Assembly (NCBI GenBank): GCA_012798755.1
Contig: JAAZMP010000084.1
Coordinates: 1-55,488 of the forward strand
Direction of reading: 5' to 3'
Length of the DNA stretch: 55,488 nt
From: Bacillota bacterium
GTDB lineage: Bacteria; Bacillota; Dethiobacteria; DTU022; UBA8154
Part shown: positions 54,612 through 55,488 of the stretch, one piece after another
How the letters are laid out: the number at the start of each line of letters is the position of its first letter
Numbering within the stretch: the stretch's first letter is position 1
Notes under the pieces: model-generated
The model's database searches: none
Told to the model about the DNA's origin: nothing
The model's input: only the letters and a program-made list of their open reading frames with translations
Made by a program: the position numbers and the translations under genes

Positions 54612-55436
54612 GTGAGATACATTGATCTGCATGTACATACTACTTGCTCAGACGGGGTTTTAAGCCCTACACAGGCAGTTGAACAGGCTAAAAAAAATAA
54701 TATTGCCGCCATTGGTATCACTGATCATGACACTATGCAGGGAGTAAAACTTGCAGAAAAAGCAGGTAAAAAATTTGGGGTGGAGGTCGTACCGGGAATA
54801 GAACTTAGTGCTGGTTTTAAAAATATAGAAGTCCATTTATTGGGATATTATTGCAATCCCGAAGATTCTTTACTAAAAAAAACCCTTGCTTGGATTAGAA
54901 AAAGCCGTTTTGAGCGGATGAATAAGATGATAGCCAAATTAAATGAAATTAAATTAAATGTTGAGTTCTCCGAAGTGCTGGAAGAAGCCGGGGGCAACAT
55001 GCCGGGCAGGCCTCACCTGGCTATGGTCATTTGCCGAAAGGGGTACTGTAATACCCCGGCAGAAGTATTTGCAAAATATATAGGAAACAATCGTAAGGCC
55101 TACGTAGAACGCCGCAAGCCATCTTTTCAGGAGGCGTTGGACCTGGTTCACGGGGCGGGCGGTATCTCTGTTTTGGCCCACCCGGTCATCTATAAGGCTG
55201 ATGAATTGATTCCGAAAATGGTCGATATGGGCTTATGGGGTATTGAAGCCTATCATCCTAAGTGCCGGCCTGTTGATAGCAGCCGGTATGTAGGAATTGC
55301 CAGGGAATATAACCTTCTTGTCACCGGTGGATCAGACTTTCATGGCAAAGGTCTGGGTTCTTCTGATTTTATCGGTGCAGTAAAGTTGGATTATAAATAT
55401 CTTGACAAACTAAAAGAAGCTAAAAATCGTGTTTGA
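54612..55436 (+). CDS. PHP-domain phosphoesterase
   Basis: 274 residues with the four PHP metal-binding motifs: DLHVHTTCSDG, TDHDT, an Asn-/Gly-rich GIELS segment, VLAHP and GGSDFHG. The closest characterised relatives are nucleoside 3',5'-bisphosphate phosphatases/RNase AM (YciV type), so a nucleotide or RNA-end substrate is likely. GTG 54612 is the start, ten bases after AAGGAG; an out-of-frame ATG at 54608 is closer to it but opens only five codons. The last 52 bases of the window hold nothing identifiable. Confidence 0.88.
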   Translation: MRYIDLHVHTTCSDGVLSPTQAVEQAKKNNIAAIGITDHDTMQGVKLAEKAGKKFGVEVVPGIELSAGFKNIEVHLLGYYCNPEDSLLKKTLAWIRKSRFERMNKMIAKLNEIKLNVEFSEVLEEAGGNMPGRPHLAMVICRKGYCNTPAEVFAKYIGNNRKAYVERRKPSFQEALDLVHGAGGISVLAHPVIYKADELIPKMVDMGLWGIEAYHPKCRPVDSSRYVGIAREYNLLVTGGSDFHGKGLGSSDFIGAVKLDYKYLDKLKEAKNRV

Positions 55437-55488
55437 AAGGCGATTTAAGCCAGGATAAAAGAGGATTTTGAAGAATTAATAAAGAATA

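Noticed and set aside
54608-54625. ATG AGT GAG ATA CAT TGA before the PHP gene
   Set aside because: Out of frame with a clear PHP domain start at GTG 54612; five codons only. Could slightly affect initiation but no support beyond position.
1-55488. CRISPR arrays, tRNA/rRNA genes, insertion sequences, toxin-antitoxin or phage genes
   Set aside because: None seen: no spaced direct repeats, no cloverleaf or rRNA segments recognised, no transposase or phage-type protein.

Overview
The window reads as a chromosomal segment of an AT-rich, endospore-forming anaerobic member of the Clostridia, probably close to the Peptococcaceae/Desulfotomaculum group. This rests on Firmicutes-type gene order, strong AGGAGG ribosome binding sites, frequent TTG/GTG starts, sporulation genes (dpaA/dpaB, spoVS, a YlxY-like protein, tepA), RNases J and Y, and a molybdenum hydroxylase locus. 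No rRNA, tRNA, CRISPR array, insertion sequence or prophage was seen. Nearly everything is on the + strand; only ylzJ-tepA (39.2-40.1 kb) is reversed.

Layout. (1) 0-2.3 kb: the end of an aryl-CoA ligase gene (cut by the window edge), a 61-codon gene and a TetR regulator. (2) 2.65-9.9 kb: pyrH-frr-small gene-uppS-cdsA-dxr-rseP-ispG-glycosyltransferase, joining UMP kinase and ribosome recycling to undecaprenyl, phospholipid and MEP isoprenoid synthesis. The usual rpsB-tsf upstream and proS-polC downstream are absent. (3) 10.1-20.7 kb: rimP-nusA-rnpM-infB-rbfA-nrnA-truB-ribF, then rpsO and pnp, the translation/RNA-processing cluster, without ylxQ. (4) 20.8-24.6 kb: two degenerate polysaccharide deacetylases, a VanW protein, dut and a YflT-like stress protein. 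(5) 24.7-29.2 kb: dpaA-dpaB behind a sigma-K-type promoter, dapA behind a sigma-A promoter with a palindrome, and RNase J. DapA feeds the branch that DpaAB turns into dipicolinate.

(6) 29.2-39.1 kb is the accessory part: a three-subunit molybdenum hydroxylase whose FAD subunit carries the four-cysteine insertion typical of 4-hydroxybenzoyl-CoA reductase; XdhC; a ModE-type DNA-binding domain lacking a molybdate-binding domain; a MoeA-like protein with a cysteine-rich tail; ModA and ModB without ModC; and a YqeC-MocA fusion. Two palindromes of ModE-operator type (CGYTATRY-N8-RYATARCG), before xdhC-modE and before modA, suggest one molybdate regulon covering enzyme maturation and molybdate uptake. 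Together with the aryl-CoA ligase at the left edge this points to anaerobic aromatic metabolism, but the substrate is not proven. The island lies where B. subtilis has rnjB next to tepA/ylzJ, and tepA-ylzJ is inverted beside it.

(7) 40.3-55.4 kb: a Na/Pi-cotransporter-like protein, uppP, ftsK/spoIIIE, rodZ-like, then an overlapping trio (single-pass membrane protein, short FtsH-like protease, membrane-anchored metallophosphoesterase), thpR, recA, rny, an unrecognised gene, ymdB, spoVS behind a sigma-H-type promoter, and a PHP-domain phosphoesterase. The least explained items are the short-FtsH trio, the degenerate deacetylase/VanW pair sharing an N-terminal domain, the T9 frame break in the first deacetylase, and the leader of rny.
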